Shown: piece by piece, positions 47,186-59,169 of the stretch
Position numbering within the stretch: position 1 is the first letter of the stretch
Layout of the letters: every line of letters begins with the position of its first letter
Origin: Blattamonas nauphoetae
Taxonomy: Eukaryota; Preaxostyla; Oxymonadida
DNA length: 64,000 nucleotides
Reading direction: 5' to 3'
Assembly (NCBI GenBank): GCA_033064195.1
Contig: JARBJD010000332.1
Location: forward strand, 1-64,000
Translations under genes and position numbers: made by a program
The notes under the pieces: generated by a model
Told to the model about the DNA's origin: nothing
What the model saw: only the letters and a program-made list of their open reading frames with translations
Databases searched by the model: none

Positions 47186-48160
47186 TTAATACGAGTTCAG
47201 GAGGGGCTGCTTCTTCGTTTCAAGAACACTGTTGAAATCAATCAGATATTCTCTGGAATCAGAAGGATTCGGACTGCGAATGAGAATCGTAGAACTGCCC
47301 ACATCGTTCTCTTGGTCATCTTGAGATAGACACCCGGAAGATTCTGGACCTTTTCTTTTCTCCAAGGTGCTAGCTTCGAGTGATGTGATGAAAAGGGGCA
47401 GAATGCTCTGCTGTTTAACCCATGCCAATGTCCAACGACGGATACGGACACTGTTGATCGAGGCTGTGTCGGCGAGGAACTCCGAAATGCAGAGGGTGGA
47501 TGTCTGACAACAAACAACGTTCGTCACTCTTCTCAAACATGCGCTGACACATTCTTTGGAAAGGAGTCTCGATGAAGGGATCATCAATCAATGGACATGA
47601 GGGAGATGGATATCTGAAATGGAGGTGTCAGCGATGGGAGTGTGAATATGCCACAGGACAAACTGTCATAACCAGATCGCATTCGGCCCATCGTACTTCC
47701 CGCGTCCCTCCTTATACGTGTGAGAAACTGTGAAGAAGATGTCGGTGGCCAACGTGAGCAGCGCATCACCACACTTGTTCTCAATTTGGAGGATAGTCGT
47801 GGAAAGAAAAGATCACCATTGGCGAAGTGATGGGGAGCAAGTGAACTGGATGTGTGGATTATATGGGTGAGAATATCTCCACAGGGATGACTGTGCAGAG
47901 TCTGAAGGAGAGAGTTTGTTTGAGGGTGATAGATGGGGTTGACAGAGGGAGTGAAGTGTGGAGATGCACAGTCTCGGTATGTTGTTCTCTGGATTGAAAG
48001 AGTGGGGTTTGTGGAAGAGGAGCAAGTGCACGGCGCCACCAATGGGTCTCTCGCCTTGGTTGAGAAGGAATCGATTTGAAATGCGAACAAGGAGACGGGT
48101 GAATAGATATCGCGATTGCGATCGAGTGGATCAATAGAACAATGTTGATTTGAATGTCAA
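47186..48160 (-). pseudogene. Decayed host-like gene fragment (helical type)
   Basis: The best minus-strand reading contains TTILQIENKCGDALLTLATD and HTYKEGRGKYDGPNAIWL near 47700-47810, and PFIETPFQRMCQRMFEKSDE near 47500-47580. Other frames are also open. The composition resembles the helical hypothetical families of this genome. The frames do not join, so I call it a pseudogene. Function unknown. Confidence 0.3.
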
Positions 48161-48532
48161 TCAACATGGGAGGATCGGAAGGAAACTCTCGTCAAGGCTT
48201 GCCCTCTCTCGATTTGAAAGTGAGATGAGGATGAAGGGACGAGAGGTGAGCACAATGAGGACCAAAGTGGGGGAGGGCTGATCGAGGAGACAGTGGTGCG
48301 GGTGATTGATCGCCAAGCCCTCCTCCTCTGTTTCTTGTCTTCATCTTTAACCAGAACTTGTTCTCCAGGAGGTGCCAGTCCCGATGGGGGTCACGGCCTA
48401 GTCTCTCATTTCTTGGAAGGAAGAGCGAAAAGGCTTACTCCTTTTTTACTTCTCTCTCTTTTAGCTTACCTTTCAACACTCGCTGTGTTGAGGAGCCCTC
48501 GTTTGGGCTTGGAGTGACCAAGGGGAACTCCT

Positions 48533-48843
48533 CCAAGACAAACGAGTGCTCCTCAACCTGCAACTCTGCCACACAACCTGGCAAGTTCTGGCTTTTTCAC
48601 TTCACCTCGTCTCATTAGACCATTTGGCAAGTTTTTGTTCCCTGTTAGGGATTTCTTGCCCACATAACCTTTTTTGTTTTCCTCAACAGCCCTCTTCGGA
48701 GGGCAAAACCAACCTGTGAACTTCTAGTTCCCCGTTGGGTAATTCGGAAACAGATAAAACCTTTTATTTTGTTTCTTTGAATCTTTTTATCGGCCAGCCC
48801 ACTTCGAGGTACTCGCTGTGTTGAGGAGCACTCGTCTGTCTTG
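48533..48843. repeat. Small inverted-repeat unit (about 310 bp)
   Basis: Ends share CCAAGACAAACGAGTGCTCC (left) and, inverted, CCAAGACAGACGAGTGCTCC (right). The right part then repeats the CTCAACACAGCGAGTACC word seen at 44127. Probably a small MITE related to the neighbouring composite. Confidence 0.5.
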
Positions 48844-49200
48844 GATCGTTGTTGATCCACTTGAACGTAGTCGATTTAACCCGCAACTCCGGATTAACCC
48901 ACACCCTGGATCTGGGACCCAGAATTCGGATATATTCGAAATTGCATCGTTATTTTGCCGTTATTTCATATTATTTCATAGGAATCTGTTCTGGAGAACG
49001 CTTAATCTCATGAAATGAACAAGAAAAGAGGGTTGATCAAGATCTCAACACAAAAATGAAACGAAATGGGAATCGAACTTTTGGAAAGGATATTTCGACA
49101 TTTGGCGATGCTGAGATGACGGGAGGTGTCAGCTGGGCCCGAATGAGTGAAACAGTCGAGTTGAGAATAGTGAGTGCTCGAGAGATGAGTGGAGTGAAGG

Positions 49201-49424
49201 CGGAAGGAGGGCAGAGTGGGCGAGATGGTGAAAGGAGGGCAGAGTGGGCGACAGGGCGGAAGGAGGGCAGAGTGGACGACAGGGCGGAAGGAGGGCAGAG
49301 TGGACGACAGGGCGGAAGGAGGGCAGAGTGGACGACAGGGCGGAAGGAGGGCAGAGTGGACGACAGGGCGGAAGGAGGGCAGAGTGGACGACAGGGTTGA
49401 AGGAGGGCAGAGTGGGCGAGATGT
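49201..49424. repeat. 28-bp minisatellite, eight units
   Basis: Eight head-to-tail units of 28 bp, of the type CGGAAGGAGGGCAGAGTGGA plus CGACAGGG. The five central units (49257-49396) are identical as read, and the outer ones vary at a few bases. Since 28 is not a multiple of 3 and no stop arises, long frames stay open on both strands. The minus-strand frame 49008-49484 would encode a 28-residue repeat rich in Pro, Ser and Leu. Confidence 0.95.
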
Positions 49425-49589
49425 TTCAACGAATGATTCGAGCTCGTCCTGCGAGTTGTGTGAGGGCTCCTGAAATGGTTGCACAGCAAAAGAATCGTTG
49501 AGATCGAACGTTTTGAAGGGAGTGAGTCAGTTTTGTTTCTTTTGACCAATCTGATCCGGTCATACCATCATCCTCAGCTTGCTCCTCTG

Positions 49590-50965
49590 TATTGTAAACT
49601 TGACGTGATGGTGTTGATTTCCGTGTTGGGGAGAATGGTGAAAAGCAGGATCCTTGTGAGAGACAGAATCAGTCTCATTCTCAATCAAATCACGTGGTTG
49701 GAGTAGCTTCGTAAGAATCTGCTCCATCAGTCCGAGTGGGATATCATTGCATCACAAACTTGTCGAGCAGCCAGATGGGATCGAGTTTGAGAGTATTGGA
49801 GAGAGTGTCGCTGTCGCTGGTTTGGTGCTTGTCGTGTGAGATCGGATGTGTCCAGAGAGATGAGAAGTCTGAGTTGGATTATTGTTTAAGTGTATTTGGC
49901 GAAAGGTTGGCGTGGGAGGATGGAGAAACGTGGACGAGTGACGTTGGCTGGAAACAGCGGGACAGACAGGAAGACGCCCAAAAGTTTAGTGTTTTGGTAG
50001 GACTGTTGACATAAATTTGAGCAAATGAGGCGATTGTATGAAGTGTGAACGGAGATACGAGGAAGGGATGGTGATGGAGAGTGAATGGGAAGAATTGGAG
50101 GGAAGAGTGGTGGTAGGCAGTGTTTAGGACGATGAAGATGAAAGATTTTTTGATGAAAACGAAAGCAATGAGAGAGTGGATTGAATTGTCGCGAATACGA
50201 AGAGCCAGACGGAATCGAGTCGAGAGAAGTGCGTATGCTGGACATAAATCGAGATTAGTGGACTCGAGAACGGACGAGTGGATTGAAGGAGAATAATGGA
50301 ATCCAAGAGATTGAAGAGATCTTGCGATTTCTGCTCAATTTGGGAATTCTGAGGCGTCGACGAGAGGATCGTGGCGGTTGGAGTCTGATGAATATGATGG
50401 TTCTTAAAGTCAGCAATGAGGAGCGACAACGTCTGTTGCAGAGAATCCAGGGTGAAAGGGCTGAGTGAAACTTCTGCGGGGCCAGAGGGAGTGACAAGCT
50501 GAACATGCTCAGGAAACATGCGGCTTTCATCTATTCTTGTGATCTCCTTCAAAAGTGACGTGCGTTTGCATTTCCGCCGAGATTGCTCGATATCCACGCC
50601 CAAGGTATTTCTTGATTCAGGAGATCCCTCCAACGAGAGAAGACTCATCGACTCGGTCACGAGTTCTAGCATCATTTCAATCGTAATTTGATTGGTTTTC
50701 CGTCGATTCATATGTATCCGTAAAAAGTTTTGGTGACGATGTCCAAAATGATCGGAATGAGGACGAACAGAGCGGACAACTCGAAGCGTGAGCAATTCCT
50801 CCCAAAATGCGATTCACGATGCATAATAATCAGTGTTTTGAGAAGGTAGAGAGTATCTCCGATAAATCCTTCATTGATGCTGGATGCTTCCAGACTCACA
50901 GCAGCTGAGATCTGGAAGAGTTTGTGTTCAAAACAAGAATCAGCAAATACGTGTTGGGTATTCAC
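49590..50965 (-). pseudogene. Helical-repeat gene remnant
   Basis: Minus-strand blocks: SSINEGFIGDTLYLLKTLII to RFELSALFVLIPIILDIVTK (50965-50720), then in another frame ITIEMMLELVTESMSLLSLE to FNLLDSIILLQSTRP (50690-50270), and LILSLTRILLFTILPNTEIN near 49620-49690. The style is that of the leucine-rich helical hypothetical proteins of this genome. The frame change near 50720 has no intron signals, so it is probably decayed or mis-assembled. It lies within the candidate element 48866-51232, possibly as captured cargo. Confidence 0.4.
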
Positions 50966-51232
50966 AAGAGATGTGAGGGAGATTCGAGTTGAGAGAGAGA
51001 TTGTTCGTCCGTGAGTATATCAGTTTGTTTTAAGACAGGTGGAGTCATTTTTTTGTACAAAAATTAACCCACAATGAGAACTTTCGAAATGATGAAGTAA
51101 AATTTAGAGGTAATCATTTGAATTTAGACTTTAATGATGATTCGTACTTGATTCCGAAAAGATGAACACACAAGTTAACTTCGGTTGTTAGAATATGGAG
51201 TTGCGGGTTTTCCCGAAGTTGCGTGTTTATCC

Positions 51233-54096
51233 GATGATGTTGATGTGATCAGAGATGACGATTCCAGTTTAATGTTCGACATGTTGACTGATTCCAGAGA
51301 GAGCGAGCCAGCATCAATTTCGATGAGGCTCGATTCGTAGACAGCGTTCTCTCCATCCAACACAATTGCTTCGAGGATGAGCGAGCCGACGTCGACAACG
51401 AGGAAGAGAGGTCTGTCCAAAGAGGGATGGAGATGGACTAGCTCAAAGTCGTGCAGGAAGGCGTGGCCAACTGTCACCGACAACATCGTGTGAGAAGCTG
51501 AGTCCCATTTCAGTTGGACCGCACTGTCCAGAGGCCCATAAAGTGCGATGTCTTTGCTTCCCACTTCAAAAGTGTTTGATTCTGTCACATCAACAAGCAT
51601 CTCAATCATTCGAAGAGCTAGTGTCGTTCCATCTTTTTCTGTTTGCGTGCAGAGAGACAGAGAGTGATGCACAGACTTGCACGCAATCCCTGGCTCGTCA
51701 CACTTCCCATCGTCTCCATCCGATGGATGAACAGTCAGAACTGAGAATGGAATGAGGATGTTCGCTGCTGCTCCTCCCACCACCAAGTGGTCCATGTTGC
51801 TTTCTGAGAAGCACAACTGGATGCTTTCCTTCGTCAATCCTCCAGACCAACCTGAACTCCCCCACACATCGCTCGATCCCGTCCCAGTGTTGTCTTTGAA
51901 GTAGCATTCCTTCATCCACACAGTCCCTCCGTCCCCTCTCAGCACCACCACTGCTTCTGTCGACGCTGCGTTCTGAGTGAAGTGACAGTGAGTGAGTGTG
52001 AGAGTGAGTGATTGTGATCCACTCACTTCTATCACACTGTATTTCTGGAAACACGAGAAAAGATGAACCTTATCTTTCGTTCCTTCAATTTTCAGATGTC
52101 CCCCTCTCACAGAGAAGAGAGAGGCGTCCAATGACGATTTGCTGTCAGGTGTTCCAGCGTGAGTGATTGTTGATGTTGATGTCAAGATGAGAGTTCCTCC
52201 AGTCACCAAAAACACTGTCTGGGTGAAAGATGAGGGAAGTACTATCTCAATCGCTGAGAATGTCAGCTCTCCAACTTTCACATCGAGCTGTCCGCTTGGT
52301 CCGATCGTCATTTGTTCATTGCGGTTCGACATGATGGTCACTGTTTTGTCTTCTGTCTCCAATTTTGAGTTCAGAACAACATTCCATTTGAGCAGCAGCG
52401 AGTGCGACGTCGATTCGAGTGCGATGTTGGAATAGCCCTGTTCGACCGATCTGCACGGAAGATGAACATGGCCACAGAGTGGATGGTCAGCTCCAACAGG
52501 AGCATTCAGATGCAATGAAGGCGACGTTGGATAGAACGCGTACAGAACAGACCCAACATCTTCCTCGTGTCCATCGGCCAACACTTCTCCAAATTCAACC
52601 AGTGCAATGGTTTCCAGTGAGAATGGGGTTTCATCACTTGGTGTGGGAGGGAGGAGAGAGTCACGGATGGTCGAGAGAAGTGTTGCTCGATCGCCTTTGG
52701 GGATCAGACAGAACACTCCATTTCCTCGTCCAGCTGAGCACGATGTCGAGTCGGCTTCAGTGCCGAAAGAGACATCAGAAAACGAGAACGAGGAGGGAGA
52801 CGACTGAGTCATGTCGACGAAGATCGCTCCGCCCCTTCCTTCAGTCGAGCACTGTTTGAACGAGGTGTGCTTCATTGCGAGTGTTCCTTTCTGAAGAAGT
52901 GTCAGTTGCATCACTCCACCATCTCCACTTGACGAGCAACTCTCGAAGCTGACTGGCTTGTTCTCTTCTCCGATCATCAAGGATTGGTCTTCTCCCACTT
53001 CAAATGAGAGAATTCGTGCTTCTCCATTCATTCCCGCGATTGGTGAGAGCGATGAGAACGACGTGGAGTCGATCGTCAAAACACCACTTCCCACAATCAT
53101 GGACGATGCGATTTCAGCGTTCGAGAAGGAGCTGTCGAAAACAAAGGCGTTTCCACCGTCCAGATTGATGATGCGAGCGATGGTCGGAGGAGCGACATCA
53201 AGATTGAGGAGAGCGAGAGTCCCACTTTCGGCAACTGCGAAGAGGCTGGCTGTGTCGGAGAATGGCAACGATGGGAGAATCACCGACTCCAGTGACAGCT
53301 GTCCTCCAGTCACGACACAGAACGATGTGGAAAGTTCTGATCCAGAAAACGAACTTGCGAGAGTGAGTGTTGCTAATGAAAGTGATTCTGAGGAGACAGA
53401 AATGAGAGACGAAGCGACAGAAGATGAGTGTTGGAGGATCGTTCCTTCCTTCGTCGTTCCTTCGATTGCGATGTAACGACCCCCATTCACCTTGATTCCT
53501 TGTTCTGAGAGAGTTTCTGATTTGAGGATGGTGCTCCACGAAAAACCCGAAGCGAGTCGAGGAACGAGAGACGACAACGACGAGCACTCAGCTGTCCAGC
53601 ACCAGAAATCATCGTCCCCAGCTTGTCCATCCACGGTGAGGACGGGGCGAGGAATGATGTCGTCAGATGGCACTCCGTTGATGGACGAGGTTGGAGTTGC
53701 GGAGACACTGAACGATGAAGCGAGTGGAGAGGTGAGGGTGATCGAAGGAGCAGCGACGAAGAGATCAGAAGCGACTGAGCCGGAACAGTGTTCGAAGAGG
53801 AGCGACGAGAGAGCGAGAGAAGAGCAGTCGGAAATGCTCACTGCCGCATTCTGGTCGGCTGACTGCAGATGAGCCATCTTCACGTCTTCCAATTTGATTG
53901 AATCAACATTGGCCAGCTTCACACCACCAACTGCACTTCCCTCTTCTCCAATCACTGTCAACGATGTCATTACAGCTTCATTCAATCCAGGGCTTTCCCT
54001 TCGGTCAAGCCGAACACAACTGGGCTCGTCTCCCAGTCTTCTAGTGAGATGGTCTGACCTACCCGAAATAAGATTTAATGTGGGTGGTCTGATCAA
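51233..54096 (-). CDS. Beta-helix receptor, N-terminal ectodomain block
   Basis: A 950-codon uninterrupted minus frame with typical S/T-rich beta-helix strands: SFESCSSSGDGGVMQLTLLQ, SFKQCSTEGRGGAIFVDM, CHFTQNAASTEAVVVLRGDG. It carries the cap motifs ADHPLCGHVHLPCRSVEQG and GKCDEPGIACKSVHHSL. It shares domain style, strand and motif spacing with the blocks at 43559-44090 and 40286-42462, so I read all three as one receptor gene of roughly 1,900 residues cut by insertions. No signal peptide is visible. The frame opens near 54096 with MIRPPTLNLISGRS, which looks like the edge of another insertion; the real 5' end is probably lost or lies beyond 54100. Confidence 0.82.
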
Positions 54097-54927
54097 AGCG
54101 TTTTGTTATGATTATCGAAAAAGTTCATACGCCTCCTGGTCAATATAACTGCATTTGCCAATGATTGAAACCACGCTCGAATAAGTTGTCACAGGCTTAT
54201 ATGACAATAACTCAGTCCAATGAATTCCAAAAAAGTTCATGTCTATTTCAACTGAGTCAAGATGCGTTTAACATCAAAGATGACTTTAAGCTGTTGATGA
54301 TTACCTCATTAATGCTCCATCTCGTTTAAACTGACAGGAGCATTCTGACAACGGAAAGGAATTCAATCCAGAGGAAAGAAAACAGCACCAAGATTTTCAA
54401 CATAAACCAGCGTTGACCAGTCCAGGAGGCGTATATTATCTCAGAAAGATCCCAGCCCGTAGATATTCCTGCCTTGACCACATTTACATGGGAATTCGTG
54501 TCGTGTGACAGGATCGTCCATTGAACCCACAACACCACGGGAGGGGTTCCTCATTACCGATCAATGGAAACGAACGACTTCATAATTCGATCCAAGAGCA
54601 TTCCCGAGCAGCATTGGCTCGTCCTTCGTCATCTGGACAAGTCAGATCAAGTCATAACGGATCTCAGCCTAAGCATGCCCTCCAGAGGGAAACCACGCTG
54701 TTATCGGTTTTTTCTGACAATAAAACCACTTTCTGATCCTATCGTGAGGTCAAGAACACATATCTCTGAAAGATAGGTGAACCAACAACCGTTTGGAAAT
54801 TCAGGGTTCAGGCAGTCAATACAGCGGGATCGGAAGGCTGTCGTCAAAGTAAGGGGAGAAGGTGAGGGGTCTTAACACGTTATTCTCCTCGTGCGTCCAC
54901 CAACTCCAACACTGTCATGGAAGTCAC
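54097..54927. other. Remnant sequence with a small inverted repeat
   Basis: An 18-20 bp inverted repeat (TACGCCTCCTGG at about 54129 and its complement near 54425) suggests a small element. Plus-strand pieces near 54700-54830, such as EPTTVWKFRVQAVNTAGSEG, recall a fibronectin type III strand pattern, but the frame is broken. No intact gene. Confidence 0.3.
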
Positions 54928-55817
54928 CAGCCACGGACAAAAGTTTACGGGCACCCAAGTCTGTATTTATGAACAGGTGGTTTTTTCTCATTTTTTCAGA
55001 AACACTTCACAACAATGAAAGATAGTCCTTTTTGAAACATAAAACCAATCTAGTGTGGTGAAGTGAAAATCAGGAAGAGAGTTCGAGCCGACTTGGGATG
55101 AAAATTAGATGATGGCGACAAGAACACATCTCCTCTCTGTGGAAGAGGAGATGTGAGGAGGTGAGAGTGTTTCGACTCTCAAAAATTGAATGGCTCCAAT
55201 CCTTGTTGAGAAAATGTTGGAGATGTCATCGAAACGAGCAAAATCTGTCTTCCGCATCTCTCCTCTACTAGCCTTGTCGACACACCAAACACTCCCTCTG
55301 ATCTTGCGAACGAAGATTACGATTTCATTTGCTTATTTGTGATGAGTTGTAGAGAGACTTCAAACGTGTCATTTTCGTCAAACTTCGTAGGAACAGCTAA
55401 TGACTGGAATCCATTGGGTGGAGACGGAATCCTCACTCTGATGATCAGAGGGAGTGTTTGGTGTGTCGACAAGGCTAGTAGAGGAGAGATGAAGAAACAA
55501 AATTTCACTCATTTTCGTCACATCTCCACCTGAATCTCGATGTGGAGAGGAGACTGATCGTTTTCATGGGAGCAACTCACTCCACTGATCACGTCTCCTC
55601 TCCCTGAAAGAGGAGAGCAGTGTAGGTTGCCGCCACAAAATTTTCCTCCCAGGTCACTTCAAACTCTCTTCCTGATTTTCACTTCGACAGACTCTTTTTG
55701 TTCAATATTTTGGAAATTGCTGTCTTCCAATGTTGTGAAGTGTTTAATGAAAAATGAGAAAAAGTTGATTGTTCATAAACGCGAACAAGGGTGCCCGTAA
55801 ACTTTTGTCCATGACTG
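54928..55817. mobile_element. 890-bp foldback transposon, CAGTCATGGACAAAAGT family, copy 1
   Basis: Ends CAGCCACGGACAAAAGTT (left) and CAGTCATGGACAAAAGTT (right, inverted), flanked by CAC at 54925-54927 and 55818-55820. Subterminal parts are imperfect inverted repeats. An inner, near-perfect inverted repeat of about 48 bp lies at 55255-55302 and 55440-55489 (with TAGCCTTGTCGACACACC). No gene. Confidence 0.82.
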
Positions 55818-56499
55818 CACATAAGTGATCGAACCCACCGTTGTATTTCGTTCATAGGATGGCCTCGGAGATTGATTGGCAATGAGATGCTCGAATTTGT
55901 GCGGAAAACTCGAGTCGCCCTCCATCAGCCTCTCTTACAACCAAAGAAAACATTGAAACAGGATCGAACGATTTCTTGCTTCTCAGAAAGCAACATGGAC
56001 CACTTGGGGTGGGAGGAACGCCAGGGAACATCCTTGTTTCAGTTTCAGTTCTGATTTTTCGCCTTTCGGATAGAGAAGATGGACAGTATGTCCAGCCAAG
56101 CACATCCATCGGAAGTACCTCACCGCAATCTTTGCCAAGTTCAAGGCAAGCTTGTTCGCGATTCTGAATACTCTTTCACAATTGGGCTGACGCGTGAAAT
56201 GAAAGCTGGTGGTCTGGCTGTCCCACCGAGCCGAACAACGACGAAGGATCCCTCAGCAGACATCGAAAGGTTATCCAGAACGACCATCACGACCAACAAA
56301 GCGATGGATCGTCCTCCCGTTCCCTTCATGACAAGGGGTGTGCTCTGGTGAAAGATTGCGCTCCAGCGAAGCATCGTGCGTTCAAAGTCAAGCTTTTCAA
56401 AGATCCTTACGAAATCACAGATAACGACAATGACTATCCGATTCGAATGTTCCTCTCTTCCCATTACCTTTCTGGACAAACGAAATCGATTCTAAACGG
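55818..56499 (+). pseudogene. Beta-helix gene fragment and decayed flank
   Basis: At 55965-56040 the sequence encodes CFSESNMDHLG, nearly the same as CFSESNMDHLVVGGAA in the receptor at about 51790, followed in a shifted frame by GVGGTPGNILVSVSVL. So a piece of a related receptor gene lies here on the opposite strand. The rest, to 56499, has coding-like frames on both strands that I cannot assign. Confidence 0.5.
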
Positions 56500-57362
56500 C
56501 AGCCATGGACAAAAGTTTACGGGCACCCTGGTCTGAATTTATGAACAGGTGGTTTTTTCTCATTTTTTCAGAAACACTTCACAACAATGAAATACAGTCA
56601 TTTTTGAAAAATAAAACCAATATAGTGTGGTGAAGTGAAAATCAAGATGGTTGACTGAGGTCTCTCCCAAGGCCAATCCGTCTCCTCTTCCAAGGAGACG
56701 TGATGAGTTGAGTAATGTCCTCCAGTGAAACTTGTCGTTTTTCACTCCTTGTCGAGATACTGTTCGGACTGTGACGAAAAGTGTGTTTTCTATCTTCTTA
56801 ATCTCTCTTCAGCCGTCCATGAAACTCTTCCAAACGCTCTATCAGACGGGGACACAGTTGATTCTTTATTTGACTTGAGATCTATGACAAGCTGTAGTGA
56901 AAATGAAGTTGGGAGAATTTCACTAGAGTTCGTACACACAACGTGAGTTAGTATTCAGTCGAATGAGGACAGAACAAGTATTCTTAGAACACGTTAAAGT
57001 GTTTTGGAGAGTTTCATGGACGGCTGAAGAGAGATAAAGAAGATAGAAAACACACTTTTTCGTCACAGTCCGAACAGTATCTCGACAAGGAGTGAAAAAC
57101 GACAAGTTTCACTGGAGGACATTACTCAACTCATCACGTCTCCTCTCCTTGGAAGAGGAGACGGATTACGACGGCCGCAATCAGAAGTGCCTTGGGAGAG
57201 ACCTCAGTCAACCATCTTGATTTTCACTTCACCACACTATATTGGTTTTATTTTTCAAAAATGACTGTATTTCATTGTTGTGAAGTGTTTCTGAAAAAAT
57301 GAGAAAAAACCACCTGTTCATAAATTCAGACCAGGGTGCCCGTAAACTTTTGTCCGTGACTG
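56500..57362. mobile_element. 863-bp foldback transposon, CAGTCATGGACAAAAGT family, copy 2
   Basis: Ends CAGCCATGGACAAAAGTT and CAGTCACGGACAAAAGTT (inverted), flanked by CGG at 56497-56499 and 57363-57365. The two arms (about 56500-56845 and 56997-57362) are long inverted copies leaving a spacer of about 150 bp, so almost the whole element can fold back. No gene. Confidence 0.88.
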
Positions 57363-57906
57363 CGGGAAGAGTGATTGCTCGTGATGTAAATTCACATATG
57401 ACAACTGCCGCACACGGACATATGCCCTCGCTTACGTCGAGAATACTAAAGCGTACGAAGGAACTGACTATACTCGTGTGTATCGCGACGCAGAAATTAA
57501 CGCTGCTTCTCACACAATTCACGTCTCTAGGACGATCAATTAGGCAATCTCGTGGGGACCTTTCGTCAAGAGCAGAACAATCAACGAACTAGTAGCTGAG
57601 GGATGCAGATTGGAGATGACAGGCGTTCCGTGTGATGAAGGACAGACGTCCAGACGTGTGAAGAATACAAACCCATCATCGTTCCTATGAGACGTGGGGG
57701 AGGTTGCTACTCAGAGAGCAAGGTCACAACACACAACCAAAGTGTATTATCTGCAAGTTCCTGAACAAAGACGGAAGCAATGTGGTTGAAATCGATGGAA
57801 GGAACCACGACAACTGAATCACTGTCGTCTAGATTCAAATGCCAAAGCAAGAAATGAATGATCAACGAAAAACACGTCATTCATGAGATCTTTCGGGCAA
57901 TCACAA
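57363..57906 (+). pseudogene. Decayed coding remnant, family unknown
   Basis: A plus-strand frame near 57385-57620 reads TYALAYVENTKAYEGTDYTR and later TINELVAEGCRLEMTGVPCD, protein-like but broken. I do not recognise it. It was probably one region with 63388-64000 before the large transposon landed. It may be an old element rather than a host gene. Confidence 0.3.
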
Positions 57907-58197
57907 CAGTCATGGACAAAAGTTTTCGGTTTTCCTGTCCAGAAACACTGAGTGGTGAGATTTCGTTTTTGTTTAGTCGGACACTTCATCATCCAAAAAG
58001 AACATTGTGGCGAGAAAACCAGAGCGAACGGTTGTTTCGTAGTGGAAATGGGTGTTTTTTTTCGAGACTCGACTCCTCCTTTTTTTGACAGATTCCTGAT
58101 TGTCCCACATTCATCAAGCAGGAACTTGGGGGAAAAGTTTAGTTTTTCATTGGTTCTGGTCGCTGGATGTCAACTTGTTTTGATATGGGTTGATCAC

Positions 58198-58700
58198 TCA
58201 TTTTGTTGACAAATGATCCACAAACGTGTTTTGTGTCAACGAAGAGGGAACTGGTGACAGGCAAAAGTGAAATGTGGTTATTAGAAGTGAGTAAAATGAA
58301 AAACTACACTGTCCAGGCAACTGAAACTTGAAGTCAATTCGAGGGATCGTGGCTGTGTCTGCGCCTGTAATGGTCATTGAGGATGGGAGATAAACGACTA
58401 TCACAGTGAATCCAGAGATGTCGCCCCTCCAGTTCTTTGCTTTTCACACCGATCGTCATGGCGTGGACCTCGATCCGCATCCAGCTGTGTCTGTCTTTGT
58501 CTCATCAACATAAAGCTGACATTGAACTGTCAGACATTTGGGGATGCCATATTCCAGAGGGACGTAGGCAGAACGTCTGTAGCCGCAACTAAATCTCCCG
58601 TTGTCCGTCGTATCGTCTTTACAACCTGTGATGAGCTTGGCCCGCGTGAGAGCTTCATTAGTCACCACCAGTGTTTCCTGAGAAGGTGAGAGTCTTCAGA
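58198..58700 (-). pseudogene. Unrecognised coding-like fragment in the large transposon
   Basis: Minus-strand pieces read TNEALTRAKLITGCKDDTTD, CGYRRSAYVPLEYGIPKCL (58500-58670) and LPSSMTITGADTATIPRIDF (near 58320-58390). The composition is protein-like, but I know no family. It could be part of the element's own gene or cargo. Confidence 0.25.
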
Positions 58701-59169
58701 TTGTAGTTTCACGCATCCGAGCTCGCTCAATGAAGGATACAGTGATTGAGTAATACCATAGTGCAGTTCACACGAATTTGCGACGAAGTGTCTGAAATGT
58801 GTTGTCAAAGATGCTTGTTTGACAGTCATTTCCTTCAGAGCCTCTCTCCGACATAGCTACACTATCCCTGCAGCCACCTCTCTCGGACAGCTCTCAAACC
58901 GACACGTGCAGTGAGAGGATGCTGTCCGACCTCCTTTTTGAGTGTCCTGATCTGGCTGTCAGTTGAAGAGGAGTATACCCGTCTTTGCTGACTCATGTTT
59001 CAGCTGAATAACATCCATATTAATGAATCAGCAATCAACATGGACACTTGACGGCATCCTAAGGCGTGTCGAGATGCAGAGTAGAAACGACATGACGAAG
59101 AAAGAGGGGAGCCGAATGTGGGGCGGGCAATGACAGTTCGGTAGTGTATATCAGTCAGCATGAGCGACG

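Larger units (their letters stand above)
44091..48533. repeat. Inverted-repeat-bounded composite insertion
   Basis: A 55-60 bp sequence beginning AGGAGTTCCCCTTGGTCACT and containing GGCTCCTCAACACAGCGAGT lies at 44091-44150 and, inverted, at 48479-48533. A third, partly matching copy is at about 48800-48838 (inverted). It separates two blocks of the receptor gene. I found no target-site duplication, so more than one event is likely. The inside holds decayed coding-like material described separately. Confidence 0.6.
48866..51232. mobile_element. Candidate 2.4-kb element with tandem-word ends
   Basis: The left end reads TAGTCGATTTAACCCGCAAC and then CGGATTAACCCAC. The right end, on the minus strand, reads CGGATAAACACGCAACTTCG then GGAAAACCCGCAACTCC. 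Each end is thus two copies of an 18-bp word, close to the CGGATAAACCCG word of the 476-bp MITE at 16562. The right end cuts into the receptor frame after LITSTSS. No matching target duplication was found, so the exact borders are uncertain. It contains a minisatellite and a gene remnant. Confidence 0.5.

Noticed and set aside
49008-49549. A Pro/Ser-rich repeat protein gene
   Set aside because: The open frames on both strands come from the stop-free 28-bp minisatellite, so openness is not evidence for coding.
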